Shown: positions 24,225 to 33,559 of the stretch, in pieces | Layout: every line of letters starts with the position of its first letter | Position numbering within the stretch: position 1 is the first letter of the stretch | DNA from: Paraclostridium tenue | GTDB lineage: Bacteria > Bacillota > Clostridia > Peptostreptococcales > Peptostreptococcaceae | Assembly: GCF_039521565.1 (NCBI RefSeq) | Contig: NZ_BAAACP010000008.1 | Coordinates: 79,246 to 143,245, forward strand | Direction: 5' to 3' | Length of the DNA: 64,000 nucleotides | The notes under the pieces: model-generated | What the model was told of the DNA's origin: nothing | What the model saw: the letters and a program-made list of their open reading frames with translations, nothing else | The model's database searches: none | Program-made: the position numbers and the translations under genes

Positions 24225-25919
24225 ATGGGAATTGAAATTTTAAAATTATTAGTAGGAGCAGTAGCAATACTATTAATAGGAACTATCTTTGCCATATTTG
24301 AAAATATGAGAAGATTAAAGTACATAAAGTTAAATATAATAAATCAGTATGGAAAAGAAATGGACTTAGATGAAGTAATTATAAAAATGAATAATGTATC
24401 AAGTTATTTTAGAAATAAAAATGAAAAAAATACAATAGATAATATAACTTGGAACGATTTAAATATGGATGATGTATTTAAGAAGATAAACAATACTCAA
24501 TGCACAGCAGGACAAGAAGTATTATATGATATATTAAGAAAGCCATTATATAATAAAGAAGTTTTAATTAAAAGAGATAAAGTTATAGATTATTTTAGAA
24601 ATAATGAAAAAGAAAGACAAGCTATACAGCTTATGTTAGGTAAACTTGGAAAAAGCGATGAATTATATATAACTAATTGTTTATTTAATGAAGCTGATGA
24701 TAGTAAAAGTAAACTATTAAAATATAGATTACTATCATGGCTACCAACACTTAGTTTATTATTACTTCTTATAAATCCTATGTGTTTGGTGCTAACTATA
24801 GGACTTGCAGTATTAAATGTATTCATAAGTCAACGAAGTAAAGTTAAAAATTATGATGCTAGTGGATTTAGCTATATCATAAGCATTATAAACGTAGCTA
24901 ATAAAATAAAAAATATGAATATTAAAGAAATAGAAGAAAATGTAGATAGTGTAGAAATAAACTTAAATAATGTTAAGCATATAAAAAGAAAAAGTGTTGG
25001 AAGTGAAACTAAATCTATAATGAGTGATATGGATGTATTTTCTGAGTATGCAAATTTAATTTTTTTAAAAGAATTAAAAACTTATGAGAAAGTCAAAAAT
25101 ACTATTATAAAAAATAAAGAAGATTTAAAAGCTATATATGAATATGTTGGAATGATAGATGCTTTAACAGCTATAGCATCTTTTAGAGATAGTTTAAGTT
25201 TTTATACTAAGCCGATACTTACTAAATCAAAATCAAAAAAAGAAAATTATATAGAATTTGAAAAAATTTATCATCCACTTATAAAAAATCCAGCACTAAA
25301 CAGCGGGAATTTTTCAAGAGGTGTACTACTTACAGGATCTAATGCTTCTGGAAAATCTACTTTTATAAAGACAGTAGCTATAAATGCTATATTAGCTCAA
25401 ACTATATATACTTGTTTTGCAAAAGAATATAAATCATCATATTTTAATATATATACATCTATGGCTCTAAAAGATGATATAAATAGTAGCGAAAGTTATT
25501 ATATAGTTGAAATTAAATCTTTAAAAAGGATATTAGATAGTATAAATAATGATATACCTTGCTTATGTTTTGTAGATGAAATTCTTAGAGGAACAAATAC
25601 AGTTGAAAGAATAGCATCATCAAGTGAGGTTTTAAAAAGTATAGGAAATGATAATACTATATGTTTTGCAGCAACTCATGATGTAGAGCTTACCTATATA
25701 CTTGAAGATTTATTTGATAATTACCATTTTGAAGAGACTATAACAGATGATGATATTAAATTTGATTACAAGCTTCATAATGGTCGTGCTGAAACTAGAA
25801 ATGCTATTAAATTATTAGGATTTATGGGATATGATAAAGACTTAGTGGCTAGAGCTGATAGTAAGGCAAAGATGTTTTTAGAAAATGGAGAATGGGAAAA
25901 TTTAAATAAATATAATTAA
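24225..25919 (+). CDS. Membrane-anchored MutS-family ATPase
   Basis: 564 residues. One N-terminal membrane helix (about 6-24) and a second hydrophobic hairpin (about 168-202) precede a helical lever-like region and a MutS-type ATPase (about 345-550). Walker A is GSNASGKST near 371-379, Walker B is CLCFVDEILRGT (the MutS DEIGRGT position), and ATHDVELT is the His switch. The mismatch-recognition and clamp domains of true MutS and the Smr domain of MutS2 are absent, so ordinary mismatch repair is unlikely. Co-transcribed with an XRE-TPR regulator. The final codons NKYN and stop lie in a large palindrome shared with the convergent protease gene. Confidence 0.8.
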   Translation: MGIEILKLLVGAVAILLIGTIFAIFENMRRLKYIKLNIINQYGKEMDLDEVIIKMNNVSSYFRNKNEKNTIDNITWNDLNMDDVFKKINNTQCTAGQEVLYDILRKPLYNKEVLIKRDKVIDYFRNNEKERQAIQLMLGKLGKSDELYITNCLFNEADDSKSKLLKYRLLSWLPTLSLLLLLINPMCLVLTIGLAVLNVFISQRSKVKNYDASGFSYIISIINVANKIKNMNIKEIEENVDSVEINLNNVKHIKRKSVGSETKSIMSDMDVFSEYANLIFLKELKTYEKVKNTIIKNKEDLKAIYEYVGMIDALTAIASFRDSLSFYTKPILTKSKSKKENYIEFEKIYHPLIKNPALNSGNFSRGVLLTGSNASGKSTFIKTVAINAILAQTIYTCFAKEYKSSYFNIYTSMALKDDINSSESYYIVEIKSLKRILDSINNDIPCLCFVDEILRGTNTVERIASSSEVLKSIGNDNTICFAATHDVELTYILEDLFDNYHFEETITDDDIKFDYKLHNGRAETRNAIKLLGFMGYDKDLVARADSKAKMFLENGEWENLNKYN

Positions 25920-25978
25920 GAACAATAAAGCACTTACTTTTTAAAGTAAGTGCTTTATTGTTCTTAATTATATTTATT
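25905..25978. terminator. 74-nt perfect hairpin spanning both convergent stop codons
   Basis: Arms of 36 bp (25905-25940 and 25943-25978) are perfectly complementary with two T between them. The core is AAAGCACTTAC / GTAAGTGCTTT. The palindrome includes the last codons and stops of the MutS-like gene (+) and the CPBP gene (-), so both proteins end in NKYN. Confidence 0.9.
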
Positions 25979-26881
25979 AAATACACCTTTTTCATCAAGA
26001 AAAAGTATAATTATTATACCTAAAATCAAAATAAGTGTAGAACAAAGACCTGCTTCAGGACCAAAAGAACCACCTGAAATAAGACTATTTCCAGTTAGAT
26101 TAAAGTCAAATAAGCTTCCTACATTGATATCTAAACCACTAACTTCAAATCCAAATAAATTTCCTTGAGCAAAATTCCAAGCACTGTGAATACCACAAGC
26201 TCCCCAAAGGTCATTGGTTTTTATTACATATAAACCAAACAAATACCCAACTAATATTATGTTTAAAATTGCTATATAATTTACGTTAGGATTAAATAAA
26301 TGCAAAGCTCCAAATAATACAGAAGAAATAAATAAACCAAATTTTATACCATATCTAGCACCTAAAACATTCATAAGCCATCCTCTAGTAACGATTTCTT
26401 CTGTACCACCTTGAATTATCCATCCAATTAATAATACAAATATGTTGACTAAGGCAAGTTTACCTATTGGTTGATTTGAAGTTTTATTTATTGTAGCAAA
26501 TCCAAATAAATACAAAATTAAAACAACTAATCCCATCAATATTAATCCTATTAAAAATCCTATAATGTACTTTATAAGCCATTTTTCCTTGGAAAAGCCA
26601 ATAGAAGAAATTTTTCTTTTTTCTATTTTTACAACTCTAAAAAATACTAATAAAGATGCACCGATAAAACTAAATAAAAAAGAAAATAAAATTATAAAAT
26701 TTAAACTAGGTTTGAAAAATGGATTAATCTCCAAAATTAAAGCAATTGGCATAGATAGAATAGAGCCTAATATAGAACCTACATTTAAAAATATTAAAGC
26801 TAAAATTATAGCCCAAATTAAATTAGGTAGTTTCTTAGAATATTTGGCTTTATCGACTAAACTTTCATTTTTAATAAACAT
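25964..26881 (-). CDS. CPBP family intramembrane metalloprotease
   Basis: 305 residues, about eight membrane helices. The ABI/CAAX-type motifs are in order: EEIVTRGW (EExxxR), GALHLFNPN (FxxxH-like) and HSAWNFAQG (HxxxN-like). They supply the glutamates and histidines of the intramembrane active site. Bacterial members process peptides or confer bacteriocin self-immunity; no bacteriocin gene is nearby. GGGGG is upstream on the minus strand. The C-terminus lies in the shared palindrome. Confidence 0.85.
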   Translation of the reverse strand: MFIKNESLVDKAKYSKKLPNLIWAIILALIFLNVGSILGSILSMPIALILEINPFFKPSLNFIILFSFLFSFIGASLLVFFRVVKIEKRKISSIGFSKEKWLIKYIIGFLIGLILMGLVVLILYLFGFATINKTSNQPIGKLALVNIFVLLIGWIIQGGTEEIVTRGWLMNVLGARYGIKFGLFISSVLFGALHLFNPNVNYIAILNIILVGYLFGLYVIKTNDLWGACGIHSAWNFAQGNLFGFEVSGLDINVGSLFDFNLTGNSLISGGSFGPEAGLCSTLILILGIIIILFLDEKGVFNKYN

Positions 26882-27039
26882 AAAAAACCCCCATTAATAA
26901 AATATATTTTACTACCAATATTATTTTAACATATATTTTAAGACTTAATAAAATTACAGAAATCTTATAAAAAATGGAATATTTAAATAAATACTGGAAA
27001 TACTAACTCAAAGAAAAATTTCACAAGGAGTGTGATATT

Positions 27040-27246
27040 ATGTTATTAAGACAAATAGCATTAGTATTAGTTATAATAGGAGCTTTAAACTGGGGAACTA
27101 TAGGTTTATTTGGATTAGACTTTGTAGGAAATTTATTTGGTGGAACATATTCAGTGGTAAGTAAAAGTATATTTACACTGGTAGGATTAGCTGGTTTATA
27201 TTCTATATATACTTTATTTACATTAAATGATGATAATCGTAAATAA
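27040..27246 (+). CDS. DUF378 family small membrane protein
   Basis: 68 residues with two membrane helices. The family signature IGALNWGTIGLFGLDFVGNL is followed by SVVSKSIFTLVGLAGLYSIY. Function unknown in all organisms I know of. AAGGAGTG precedes the ATG. It stands alone, with a terminator after it. Confidence 0.88.
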   Translation: MLLRQIALVLVIIGALNWGTIGLFGLDFVGNLFGGTYSVVSKSIFTLVGLAGLYSIYTLFTLNDDNRK

Positions 27247-27258
27247 CAAAAATATACT

Positions 27259-27306
27259 AAAAATTAAAAGTTCACTCCAAAAATAAGGTGTGAGCTTTTA
27301 ATTTTT
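27259..27306 (+). terminator. Terminator of the DUF378 gene
   Basis: A stem of about 20 bp with two mismatched or wobble positions (AAAAATTAAAAG... pairing with ...CTTTTAATTTTT) and a short loop. Confidence 0.8.
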
Positions 27307-27337
27307 GTTAGAAAACTTAAAAAATAAACAAATCTTA

Positions 27338-27368
27338 TTGACTCTATACCTACTATAGACTTTATAAT
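27338..27368 (+). promoter_or_regulatory. MerR-type promoter of the second MATE pump
   Basis: TTGACT (27338-27343) and TATAAT (27363-27368) are 19 bp apart, with the dyad TCTATACCTACTATAGA centred in the spacer. The geometry is the same as at 17620-17650 but the dyad sequence differs. Confidence 0.8.
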
Positions 27369-27399
27369 TTGACTTAGGAAAAATTATAGGAGGTATAAT

Positions 27400-28758
27400 A
27401 TGGTTAAAGAATTTTTAAGTTATGCCATTCCATCATCATTGGCAATGTTTATATCGTCATTATATACTGTTATAGATGGGATTTTTGTAGGTCAAGGTGT
27501 TGGAAGTTCAGCTTTAGCTGCTGTAAATATAGTACTTCCTTTTACTGTTGTATTATTTGGAATTGCAAGTATGTTAGCAGTAGGTGGAGGAGCATTAGTA
27601 TCTAAAAATGTAGGTGCTGATGAAGTAGATAAAGCAGTAGACATATTTAGACAAGTATTTAAACTATTATTAATAATAAGTATAGCAACAAGTTTAGTAT
27701 GTATAATATTTAATAAACCTATAGTAAGAATGTTAGGAGCAACTAAAAATTTAGAACAACTAGCAGCAGACTATCTTTTATACTATGCAATATTTTGTAC
27801 ACCTAACTTAGTAGGTATAGTACTTAATAGCTTTGTTAGAAATGATAATAGACCAAAGCTTGCAATGGTTTCAACGATAGCAGGAGCTATAACTAATGTA
27901 GTACTTGATTATGTATTTATATTCCCTCTAGCTATGGGTATAAAAGGAGCAGCAATAGCTACAGGTCTAGGTCAAATAGTTACAGTACTTATATTACTTC
28001 CTCATTTTATAAAGAAAAGAGGATATTTAAGCTTTGGAAATACATCTTTAGACAAAGCTACTATAAAAGAAGTTTTAAATGTAGGATTCCCATCATTTTT
28101 TGGTCAGGCAAGTTTCTCTATAATAGTATTTTTACACAATATAGCTTTATCAAACTTTATGGGAGAAATAGGTATATCAACATATAGTATAATAAACTAT
28201 ATAACTACAAATATATATATGGTTTTACTAGGATTAACATTTGGAGCACAACCACTTATAAGTTACAATTTCGGTAGAAGAGATTCTAAGAAAATGTTAA
28301 AGTTTTATAGCATAAACTGTAAGTGTTCACTTATAGTTAGTATAAGTGCAGCTTTAATATGTTTTGTATTTGGTAGAAGTATAGTTGGTATATTTACAAC
28401 AGATGCTCAAATAGCTAAACTTGGATATCATGGTATAAAAATAGCATGTTTAGCTTATATAATAGGTAGTATAAACTTAAACACTTTAGTTTACTATCAA
28501 GCTATAGAAATACCAAAATTCTCAAATTTAATTTGTTTGTTTAGATCAATGGTATTTTTACCAATTTGTTTAATAGTATTACCTAAATTATTTGGATTAA
28601 ATGGTATATGGTCAAGTGTATTAGTTTCAGAATCTATAACATTTATAGTTATGTATATAATTGCAAATGTTAAACGATACACTGCTAAAGTTATAAATGA
28701 AAATGAAAATTCAAAAATAGAAAGTAATATTTCAATTGAAGATCTTTCTAATATTTAA
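27400..28758 (+). CDS. MATE family efflux transporter
   Basis: 452 residues, 12 membrane helices, opening FLSYAIPSSLAMFISSLYTV and IDGIFVGQGVG. The second half contains LGLTFGAQPLISYNFGRRD. It is closely related in layout to the 17700 pump. AGGAGG lies before the ATG. Expression should depend on the MerR-type promoter immediately upstream; the likely regulator is encoded directly downstream (28828) behind a terminator, an arrangement different from the divergent first pair. Confidence 0.88.
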   Translation: MVKEFLSYAIPSSLAMFISSLYTVIDGIFVGQGVGSSALAAVNIVLPFTVVLFGIASMLAVGGGALVSKNVGADEVDKAVDIFRQVFKLLLIISIATSLVCIIFNKPIVRMLGATKNLEQLAADYLLYYAIFCTPNLVGIVLNSFVRNDNRPKLAMVSTIAGAITNVVLDYVFIFPLAMGIKGAAIATGLGQIVTVLILLPHFIKKRGYLSFGNTSLDKATIKEVLNVGFPSFFGQASFSIIVFLHNIALSNFMGEIGISTYSIINYITTNIYMVLLGLTFGAQPLISYNFGRRDSKKMLKFYSINCKCSLIVSISAALICFVFGRSIVGIFTTDAQIAKLGYHGIKIACLAYIIGSINLNTLVYYQAIEIPKFSNLICLFRSMVFLPICLIVLPKLFGLNGIWSSVLVSESITFIVMYIIANVKRYTAKVINENENSKIESNISIEDLSNI

Positions 28759-28764
28759 TATAAT

Positions 28765-28798
28765 AAAAGCTACTCTTATTTAAATAAGAGTAGCTTTT
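28765..28798 (+). terminator. Terminator between MATE and MerR genes
   Basis: 17-bp perfect palindrome (AAAAGCTACTCTTATTT and its complement) ending in TTTT. Confidence 0.88.
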
Positions 28799-28827
28799 AT
28801 ATGTTAAAATACATTAGAGGTGATTAA

Positions 28828-29643
28828 ATGGGGAAGTATTTATCAATTGGACAGATGGCTAAATTAAATAATATATCAGTTCAAACGCTAAGGCATTATG
28901 AAAAGGTAGGGCTACTTAAACCGTCATATACAAACAAAGAGACAGGATATAGATATTATTCGATGAAAGATTTTAATACTATATACTTAATAAAACAGTG
29001 TAAAGCTATGGGTATGTCACTAGATGAAATTAAAGAAGTTACAAATAACTATACATCTTTAGAATCTATATTTGATATATTAGGAAATCAAAAGAAAATA
29101 ATTAATGAAAAGATAAAAGAATTAGAAAATATTAAAAATAAAATTGAATCCCTTGAAAATAAGATTGGATTTTCATTAGTACAAGGTATAAATAAAGTGT
29201 TTGTAAAACATAATGAAGAACGAAAATTTAAAATATATAATTACAAAGACAGATATACAGATGAATTTGAAATAAATTTAAGTAAGGTATTATTAGAAGT
29301 GGAAAGAGATTATGAAAATGTAAATGCTGAAATATCTTTTACTACATCTTATGAAGATATAAAATTTAATGGAAATATAGTATATAAAAATGTAATGATA
29401 AATTTAGGAGAAGATGTAGCATATAAAGATGAAAATATAGTATCTATACCTAAAGGGAATTATTTAACTATGTATTTTGATGATGCTTACAGAGATTCAG
29501 GAAAGTATTATGATATAATTATGGACTATATTAAAAATAATAATATAAAACCAAAAAGTGATTTTCATGAGATATATATAATGACTAGAGTCGGAAGTGA
29601 TGGTAAGGAAAAATCACTAGGTCAAATAGAAATTTTAATATAA
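28828..29643 (+). CDS. MerR family regulator with GyrI-like effector domain
   Basis: 271 residues: a MerR winged helix (SIGQMAKLNNISVQTLRHYE, then KVGLLKPSYTNKETGYRYY), a coiled coil (about 85-118) and a C-terminal GyrI/BmrR-like ligand domain. GAGGTG precedes the ATG. It is probably the activator of the MATE gene just upstream, whose promoter has the 19-bp spacer. It resembles the regulator at 16773 in layout but is too divergent to be a recent duplicate. Confidence 0.85.
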   Translation: MGKYLSIGQMAKLNNISVQTLRHYEKVGLLKPSYTNKETGYRYYSMKDFNTIYLIKQCKAMGMSLDEIKEVTNNYTSLESIFDILGNQKKIINEKIKELENIKNKIESLENKIGFSLVQGINKVFVKHNEERKFKIYNYKDRYTDEFEINLSKVLLEVERDYENVNAEISFTTSYEDIKFNGNIVYKNVMINLGEDVAYKDENIVSIPKGNYLTMYFDDAYRDSGKYYDIIMDYIKNNNIKPKSDFHEIYIMTRVGSDGKEKSLGQIEILI

Positions 29644-29654
29644 AGTATACCTTT

Positions 29655-29684
29655 AGCACTGAGCATAAAACTCTGTGCTTTTTA
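29655..29684 (+). terminator. Terminator of the MerR gene
   Basis: Stem AGCACTGAG / CTCTGTGCT with one mismatch, then five T. Confidence 0.82.
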
Positions 29685-29701
29685 TTTTGTTTAAAAAAAT
29701 A

Positions 29702-29731
29702 TTGTTTTAAAATACCTATAGGGGGTATAAT
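29702..29731 (+). promoter_or_regulatory. copA promoter with CsoR-like operator
   Basis: TTGTTT (29702-29707), an 18-bp spacer and TATAAT (29726-29731). The spacer contains ATACCTATAGGGGGTAT (29712-29728), a G-tract palindrome like known CsoR operators (ATACCCTACGGGGGTAT in Bacillus). No csoR gene lies in the window. Confidence 0.65.
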
Positions 29732-29798
29732 GTAGTATAATTACCTTGTAAGATGAGAAACATTATAATAAAAAATTAAATAAGGATGGTGAATACTA

Positions 29799-32291
29799 GT
29801 GGATGTAAATACACAAAAAGATAGCTACCAAATAACAGGTATGACTTGTGCATCTTGTGCTAAGGCTGTTGAAAGAGCAGTAAAAAAAATAGATGGGGTA
29901 GAAGATCAAAATGTAAATATAGCAACCGAAAAAATGACTATACAGTATGATAAAAATAAGGTTAGCTTTGATGATATAAAATCTGCTGTTGAAAAAGCAG
30001 GTTATGGAATAAAGTCGGAAAATAAAAAGTTAGATATAAAAATAGAAGGAATGACGTGTCAATCTTGTGCTAAAGCAGTAGAGAGAAATATAAAAAAACT
30101 TGATGGAATAGAAAGTGTAAATGTAAATATAGCAACAGATAAAGCAACTATAAATTATAATCCATCAAAAGTAAAAATTTCACAAATCAAAGGTGCAGTA
30201 GAAAAAGCTGGATATAAAGTTGTAGATGAAGCTAAAAAAGAAGCTATAGATGAAGATAGATTAAGAAAAGAAAAGGAATTAAAGGTATTAAAAACTAAAC
30301 TTATAATATCAATAATATTTGCAATACCATTATTATATATAGCTATGGGACCTATGATGCCAAAACCATTTGGACCACTACCTATACCAGAATTTATAAA
30401 TCCTATGACTAATACTTTAAACTATGCATTAATTCAATTAATATTAGTTATACCGATAGTAGGTGCTGGATATAAATTCTATATTAATGGTACTAAAGCA
30501 ATGCTTGCAAAAAGTCCTAATATGGATTCTTTAGTTGCAGTAGGAACAGCTGCAGCACTTTTATATAGTATATACACAACAATTCAATTAGCAAGTACAG
30601 ATACTATGACTATGTCAGGTCATCATCATCAATTATACTATGAAAGTGCAGGTATAATAATAGCTTTAATATTATTTGGAAAATATTTAGAATCAAGATC
30701 TAAAGGTAAAACATCAGAAGCTATTAAAAAACTTATGGGACTTCAACCAAAGACTGCCATAGTAGTTAAAAATAACGAAGAAATAGAAATTCCTATAGAT
30801 GAAGTTGAAGAAGGAGATATAATAGTTGTTAAACCAGGTAGCAAAATACCTGTAGATGGTATAGTTACAGAAGGACATACATCAGTTGATGAATCTATGT
30901 TAACAGGGGAAAGTATGCCAGTTGAAAAGAAAGTTGGAGATAGAGTAACTGGAGCAAGTATTAATAAAAATGGTAATATAAAATTTAAAGCTGATAAAGT
31001 AGGAAGTGATACAGCATTAGCTCAAATAATAAAATTAGTAGAAGATGCACAAGGTACAAAAGCTCCTATAGCAAAATTAGCTGATACAGTATCAGGGTAT
31101 TTTGTACCAGCAGTTTTAACTATAGCTTTAATAAGTGCTTTAGCTTGGTTTTTCATAGGTGGAAAAGATTTAGTATTTTCACTTACAATTTTTATATCGG
31201 TTTTAGTTATAGCGTGTCCATGCGCATTAGGCCTTGCAACACCAACAGCCATAATGGTTGGTACTGGTAAAGGTGCAGAAAACGGTATATTAATAAAGGG
31301 TGGAGAAGCATTAGAATCTGCTCATAAAATAGATACTATAATATTTGATAAAACAGGTACTATAACAGAAGGTAAACCTGTTGTAACAGATATAATAACT
31401 ACAAAGATAATAAGTGAAAAAGAACTTTTACAAATAGCAGCAAGTGCAGAAAAAGGTTCAGAACATCCACTTGGAGAAGCGATAGTTAAAAAAGGCGAAG
31501 AAGAAAAAGTTAAATTCTTAACTCCAAGCAACTTTAATTCTATAACGGGTCATGGTATAGAAGTTAAAATAGACAATCATCAAGTATTACTTGGCAATAA
31601 AAAACTTATGAATGACAGAAATATAAGTTTAGAAAACTTACAAATACAATCAGATAATTTAGCTAGTGAAGGTAAAACACCTATGTATATAGCAATAGAT
31701 AATAATATAGCTGGTATAATAGCTGTTGCAGATATAGTTAAAGAAAGTAGTAAAAAAGCAGTAGATAGATTACATGATATGGGAATTAAAGTAGCTATGG
31801 TCACTGGAGATAATCAAAAAACAGCTGATGCAATAGCTAAAGAAGTAGGAATAGATATAGTATTAGCAGAAGTATTACCAGAAGATAAAGCAAATGAAGT
31901 TAAAAAACTTCAAGATGTAGGAAACTTTGTAGCTATGGTTGGAGATGGTATAAATGATGCCCCAGCATTAGCTAAAGCAGATATAGGTATAGCAATAGGA
32001 AGTGGTACAGATGTTGCTATAGAGTCTGCAAGTATAGTTTTAATGAAAAGTGACTTAATGGATGTTCCAAATGCTATTAAATTAAGTAATGAAACTATTA
32101 AAAACATTAAACAAAATTTATTCTGGGCATTTGGATACAACACTATAGGTATACCAGTAGCAGCAGGATTATTATATTTATTTGGAGGACCACTTTTAAA
32201 TCCTATGATAGCAGCAGCTGCTATGAGTTTAAGTTCAGTTTCTGTTGTTGGTAATGCATTAAGACTTAGAAATTTCAAAGCATATAACTAG
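29799..32291 (+). CDS. copA: Copper-exporting P1B-type ATPase
   Basis: 830 residues: two N-terminal heavy-metal-associated domains (MTCASCAKAVE and MTCQSCAKAVE), eight membrane helices, the transport motif CPC in VIACPCALGLATP, the phosphorylation loop DKTGTITEG, the TGES actuator loop, an HP motif (GSEHPLG) and hinge VGDGINDAPALA. These define a Cu+ exporter. A His-rich loop (SGHHHQ) sits between helices. The start is GTG behind AAGGATGGTG. It is monocistronic; no copZ chaperone follows. Control by a CsoR-type copper repressor is inferred from the operator-like palindrome in the promoter. Confidence 0.93.
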   Translation: MDVNTQKDSYQITGMTCASCAKAVERAVKKIDGVEDQNVNIATEKMTIQYDKNKVSFDDIKSAVEKAGYGIKSENKKLDIKIEGMTCQSCAKAVERNIKKLDGIESVNVNIATDKATINYNPSKVKISQIKGAVEKAGYKVVDEAKKEAIDEDRLRKEKELKVLKTKLIISIIFAIPLLYIAMGPMMPKPFGPLPIPEFINPMTNTLNYALIQLILVIPIVGAGYKFYINGTKAMLAKSPNMDSLVAVGTAAALLYSIYTTIQLASTDTMTMSGHHHQLYYESAGIIIALILFGKYLESRSKGKTSEAIKKLMGLQPKTAIVVKNNEEIEIPIDEVEEGDIIVVKPGSKIPVDGIVTEGHTSVDESMLTGESMPVEKKVGDRVTGASINKNGNIKFKADKVGSDTALAQIIKLVEDAQGTKAPIAKLADTVSGYFVPAVLTIALISALAWFFIGGKDLVFSLTIFISVLVIACPCALGLATPTAIMVGTGKGAENGILIKGGEALESAHKIDTIIFDKTGTITEGKPVVTDIITTKIISEKELLQIAASAEKGSEHPLGEAIVKKGEEEKVKFLTPSNFNSITGHGIEVKIDNHQVLLGNKKLMNDRNISLENLQIQSDNLASEGKTPMYIAIDNNIAGIIAVADIVKESSKKAVDRLHDMGIKVAMVTGDNQKTADAIAKEVGIDIVLAEVLPEDKANEVKKLQDVGNFVAMVGDGINDAPALAKADIGIAIGSGTDVAIESASIVLMKSDLMDVPNAIKLSNETIKNIKQNLFWAFGYNTIGIPVAAGLLYLFGGPLLNPMIAAAAMSLSSVSVVGNALRLRNFKAYN

Positions 32292-32312
32292 TTAAAAGTT
32301 AAAATAAAAATA

Positions 32313-32347
32313 AAAAAGAATAGCTAAATTTAGCTATTCTTTTTTTA
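32313..32347 (+). terminator. Terminator of copA
   Basis: Perfect stem AAAAAGAATAGCTAA / TTAGCTATTCTTTTT, seven T. Confidence 0.93.
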
Positions 32348-32376
32348 TTGACAAATAATACCATGGTTGGTATGAT
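32348..32376 (+). promoter_or_regulatory. Promoter with internal palindrome
   Basis: TTGACA (32348-32353), 17-bp spacer, TATGAT (32371-32376). The spacer and -10 hold ATACCATGGTTGGTAT (32358-32373; ATACCA / TGGTAT), a probable repressor site of unknown identity. Confidence 0.7.
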
Positions 32377-32420
32377 TACGAATGTAATTTTAAAAAACTA
32401 CAGGGGGAAATATAAAGAAT

Positions 32421-33443
32421 ATGTATATGAGACTTTTTAAAGGTAAAAAAGCTATTACAGGGGCAATAGGGATAATTATAGTAGCTATATTTATTGCTTT
32501 TATTAGTAAAATTAGTAATAAAAACACATCAATTAATAATTTTAGTAAAACTCTTACTGATTATCAAAAACTTTATTTTGATATAGCAAATAAGTTAGAA
32601 AAAAATGAAAAGGTAAATATTAATTATTTGGAAGAAAATATAGATGGAGATAAAAGTAATGTATATGATTATCCTTCAGGAAAATATGGAAGTACAGATA
32701 TTATAACTTATAAAAATAAGGATAAAACAGAGAGTCTAGTATTTATATATCTTAGAGGGGATAAAGGAGAACAATATTTAAAGGAAATTTTATATAACAC
32801 TAATAAAGAAAATGGATATATAGGAAGTTTAATTTTAATATATGAAGCTGATAATTCTGAACGATATCAAACTATAATAGGAACTAAATCTATTGATGAT
32901 CAAAACAATATAATGAAAAATATTGCTAGCACTTTAAACGAATCTATGTCATACAAAGAATATTATAATTTATCAAAATATATACAAAGTAATTCTAAGA
33001 TACCTAATTCATATGTAAAAAATATTGATAAAAAACTTTTAAATATTGAAAAAGCATATGATTGGGAATATACACATAGGATATCAGACAAAAATGAAAA
33101 CAAAGGATTTACCATTGAACAAGTAGATACAGAAATTGAATACTATGAAGGTATTGATATAGCATTAAAAGCAAAATTGCAAGCATGTAAAAAAATAGAT
33201 GGAGTAAGAACTGACATAACTTTATTTATGGAATCTCCAATAGATGAAAGAGTAGAAATTTTAAATTCTAATGAATCTGGATATATAGAGATTAATTCTA
33301 GAAAATTTAAAGGTCAAGATTATATAGTAAAAAAGATAATAGAAAATAATCAAAAGTCTATACCTATAAATGAAATCAATGAAATTAAAACTGATGATAT
33401 TGAAAAACTAAAAAAGTATAGAGAAAAACATATGAATACATAG
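32421..33443 (+). CDS. Membrane-anchored protein of unknown function
   Basis: 340 residues: one N-terminal membrane helix (about 12-29) and a large outward-facing domain rich in Lys, Asn and Tyr with no recognised fold. There is no lipobox. GGGGGAAA lies upstream, slightly distant from the ATG at 32421; the ATG two codons later is equally possible. Driven by a strong promoter overlapping a palindrome. Not in a clear operon with the ECF gene 116 nt downstream. Confidence 0.6.
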   Translation: MYMRLFKGKKAITGAIGIIIVAIFIAFISKISNKNTSINNFSKTLTDYQKLYFDIANKLEKNEKVNINYLEENIDGDKSNVYDYPSGKYGSTDIITYKNKDKTESLVFIYLRGDKGEQYLKEILYNTNKENGYIGSLILIYEADNSERYQTIIGTKSIDDQNNIMKNIASTLNESMSYKEYYNLSKYIQSNSKIPNSYVKNIDKKLLNIEKAYDWEYTHRISDKNENKGFTIEQVDTEIEYYEGIDIALKAKLQACKKIDGVRTDITLFMESPIDERVEILNSNESGYIEINSRKFKGQDYIVKKIIENNQKSIPINEINEIKTDDIEKLKKYREKHMNT

Positions 33444-33559
33444 AAATTGAAAATTGTATCTTTAAAAAGCACATTGTATGGGTACAATTACTATTGAGTA
33501 TTATTAAACGCTTACCTATAATTAATAGTATAAAGAATTAATATTGGGAGGTATGTAAA

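Noticed and set aside
31910..32278. Minus-strand frames inside copA
   Set aside because: They are antisense shadows of the conserved hinge and C-terminal helices of the P-type ATPase.
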